From NCBI RefSeq assembly GCF_001431725.1, contig NZ_CP013106.1, positions 186,001 to 250,000 on the forward strand: DNA of 64,000 bases, written 5' to 3'. This stretch comes from Halomonas huangheensis. GTDB lineage: Bacteria; Pseudomonadota; Gammaproteobacteria; Pseudomonadales; Halomonadaceae. A program made the translations under genes and the position numbers. The notes beneath the pieces are model-generated. The model had not been told where the DNA came from. It did no database searches and saw nothing but the letters and a program-made list of their open reading frames with translations. Positions 63,076 through 64,000 of this stretch are shown here, piece by piece (the first letter of the stretch is position 1; each line of letters opens with the position of its first letter).

Positions 63076-64000
63076 GTCTCAGGACGCAGACAGGCCAGCA
63101 GCGAACGCTGCAGTCTGCTGAAATTGTTGTCACTGAGCATCAGGAAACTGCCGTCGGGTAATGCTGCCAGTCCTTCCATATTGTCGAGTCGCCAGCCATC
63201 GGCGCTGGAAAGGCTGGCGACAGTAGTGGTGTTGACATCAGGAGGGGCCAGCAGCTGTGTGCGCTTGAGGGTGATCACCAGCGGGTGGGGTGGTGCATAG
63301 GCACGCTCGAGGGTCAGCAGGGTGTCCGGAGTGTCCGGCCATGGCGCCATATCGGTCAGTGAGCTTCCGGTGGCGTCCGCCAATGGGTAACCCCACTGAT
63401 GTCTGCCGTCGAGGCTGAACAGCCGCGTGACTTTCGCATCACTGCCCGGCGGTGGGGATTCCAGGCCGATGAGCACGCCCAGGTCGGGGAGTTGTGTCAT
63501 GGCCTCCATTCCCCTGTTGTTTCCTGAACCGGTTTGCCCTGCTCTCTGAGCCTCGCTCGGGTGCAGGGCGTCGCCGTTGGGGTAGCCTTCGGTAGTGAAT
63601 GACTGCAGGCGGTGGTCGCGTTCGAAGGCGATCAGTAGTGCGGTATTGCCGCGCTCGCCATCCTCGGCATTATCAAGCACCACGGCTTCGGCATCACCAT
63701 CTCCACCTGTCAGAGGCTGTCCGCTGCTGTCCTTGAGGGTGTGGCTGGATATCACTGCCAGATCGATCAGTTGGCCATCATCGAATAGCGGCCGAGTTTG
63801 ATGCAGGCGGCCACGATCCGAGATCAACCACAGGCTCTGTTCGTCATCATCCCAGGCCAGTGCTGATAGGCCGCCGAGCGGTTGCCCCGACGCCAGGCTG
63901 TCGGCGGGCCATTGGCTGGGTAGCTTCAGCGTGCCACATAGCTCGAGACCGGGAATGGTAGGTGTCTTTCCGTCAATGGCGTTGGCTCCGGCCAGGCTGG
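63069..64000 (-). CDS. Phytase-like esterase-type protein, N-terminus beyond window
   Basis: At least 310 C-terminal residues are open from the window edge to the stop at 63069. The content fits the family called esterase-like activity of phytase (PF13449): LGGLSALAWDDDEQSLWLISDRGR, GDAEAVVLDNAEDGER, GNNRGMEAMTQLPDLGVLIGLESP, LTLERAYAPPHPLVITLKRTQL and, near the end, DNMEGLAALPDGSFLMLSDNNFS, a beta-propeller-like pattern. Probably exported, but the signal peptide would be outside the window. Two Cys are visible (in LELCGTL and LLACLRP). Substrate unknown. Confidence 0.8.
   Translation of the reverse strand, partial: SLAGANAIDGKTPTIPGLELCGTLKLPSQWPADSLASGQPLGGLSALAWDDDEQSLWLISDRGRLHQTRPLFDDGQLIDLAVISSHTLKDSSGQPLTGGDGDAEAVVLDNAEDGERGNTALLIAFERDHRLQSFTTEGYPNGDALHPSEAQRAGQTGSGNNRGMEAMTQLPDLGVLIGLESPPPGSDAKVTRLFSLDGRHQWGYPLADATGSSLTDMAPWPDTPDTLLTLERAYAPPHPLVITLKRTQLLAPPDVNTTTVASLSSADGWRLDNMEGLAALPDGSFLMLSDNNFSRLQRSLLACLRPETQ

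Overview
The window is a high-GC gammaproteobacterial chromosome segment, most likely from a moderately halophilic Halomonas-type bacterium (Halomonadaceae). This is inferred from conserved neighbourhoods (dsbA/cytochrome c4/engB; yigB-xerC-DUF484-dapF-lysA-lptM-argH//hemCDXY; smpB-ssrA//ratA-rnfH//bamE//fur; recN//grpE-dnaK-dnaJ) and from three TRAP transporters, a hallmark of marine and halophilic heterotrophs. No rRNA, tRNA, integrase, transposase or CRISPR array was seen. The only RNA gene recognised is tmRNA.

Layout. 1-3150: a TRAP transporter (small and large permeases, then the binding protein, cut by the window edge). 3434-6682: EEP-family phosphohydrolase, dsbA, cytochrome c4 and, divergently, engB. 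6692-12858: leftward housekeeping block yigB-like HAD, xerC, DUF484, dapF, lysA, lptM, argH. 13170-17800: rightward haem block hemC-hemD-hemX-hemY. 18064-25947: large MscS-type channel, crcB pair, mgsA-pgi, gap, TauE/SafE exporter. 26052-36768 is an accessory region: VOC protein, azoR, a sulfatase with a TAXI-type TRAP system, and a five-gene leftward cluster dctP-dctQ-dctM-VanX-like dipeptidase-BacA-like protein. 37129-41958: manganese-type ABC importer with MntR; both permeases carry a winged-helix-like tail. 42020-46688: a broken EAL-domain gene, two outer-membrane barrels, a DUF333 lipoprotein, a DXD glycosyltransferase and a periplasmic RimK-type zinc protease-like protein. 46767-47826: tmRNA followed by a tandem array built from its own 3' end plus terminators. 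47892-56927: smpB, ratA, rnfH, bamE, fur, recN and the heat-shock operon. 57199-64000: an EamA exporter, an iron-siderophore ABC importer with a divergent DUF2218 gene, a MarR/EamA pair and a truncated phytase-like esterase.

Regulatory signals readable by eye: two LexA-type boxes over a good recN promoter, sigma-32-type promoters before grpE and dnaK, a candidate MntR operator, many rho-independent terminators, and three-copy 14-15 bp direct repeats in leaders of unrelated genes.

The most unusual element is the tmRNA-tail repeat array (46767-47450): five degenerate copies of the tmRNA T-arm/acceptor/CCA end, with a transcription terminator after the tmRNA and after each copy. It recalls the rtT repeats behind E. 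coli tyrT, but here it is attached to ssrA. Second is the TRAP transporter/D-Ala-D-Ala dipeptidase/BacA-like operon, which looks like a TRAP-based counterpart of the ddp dipeptide-scavenging system.
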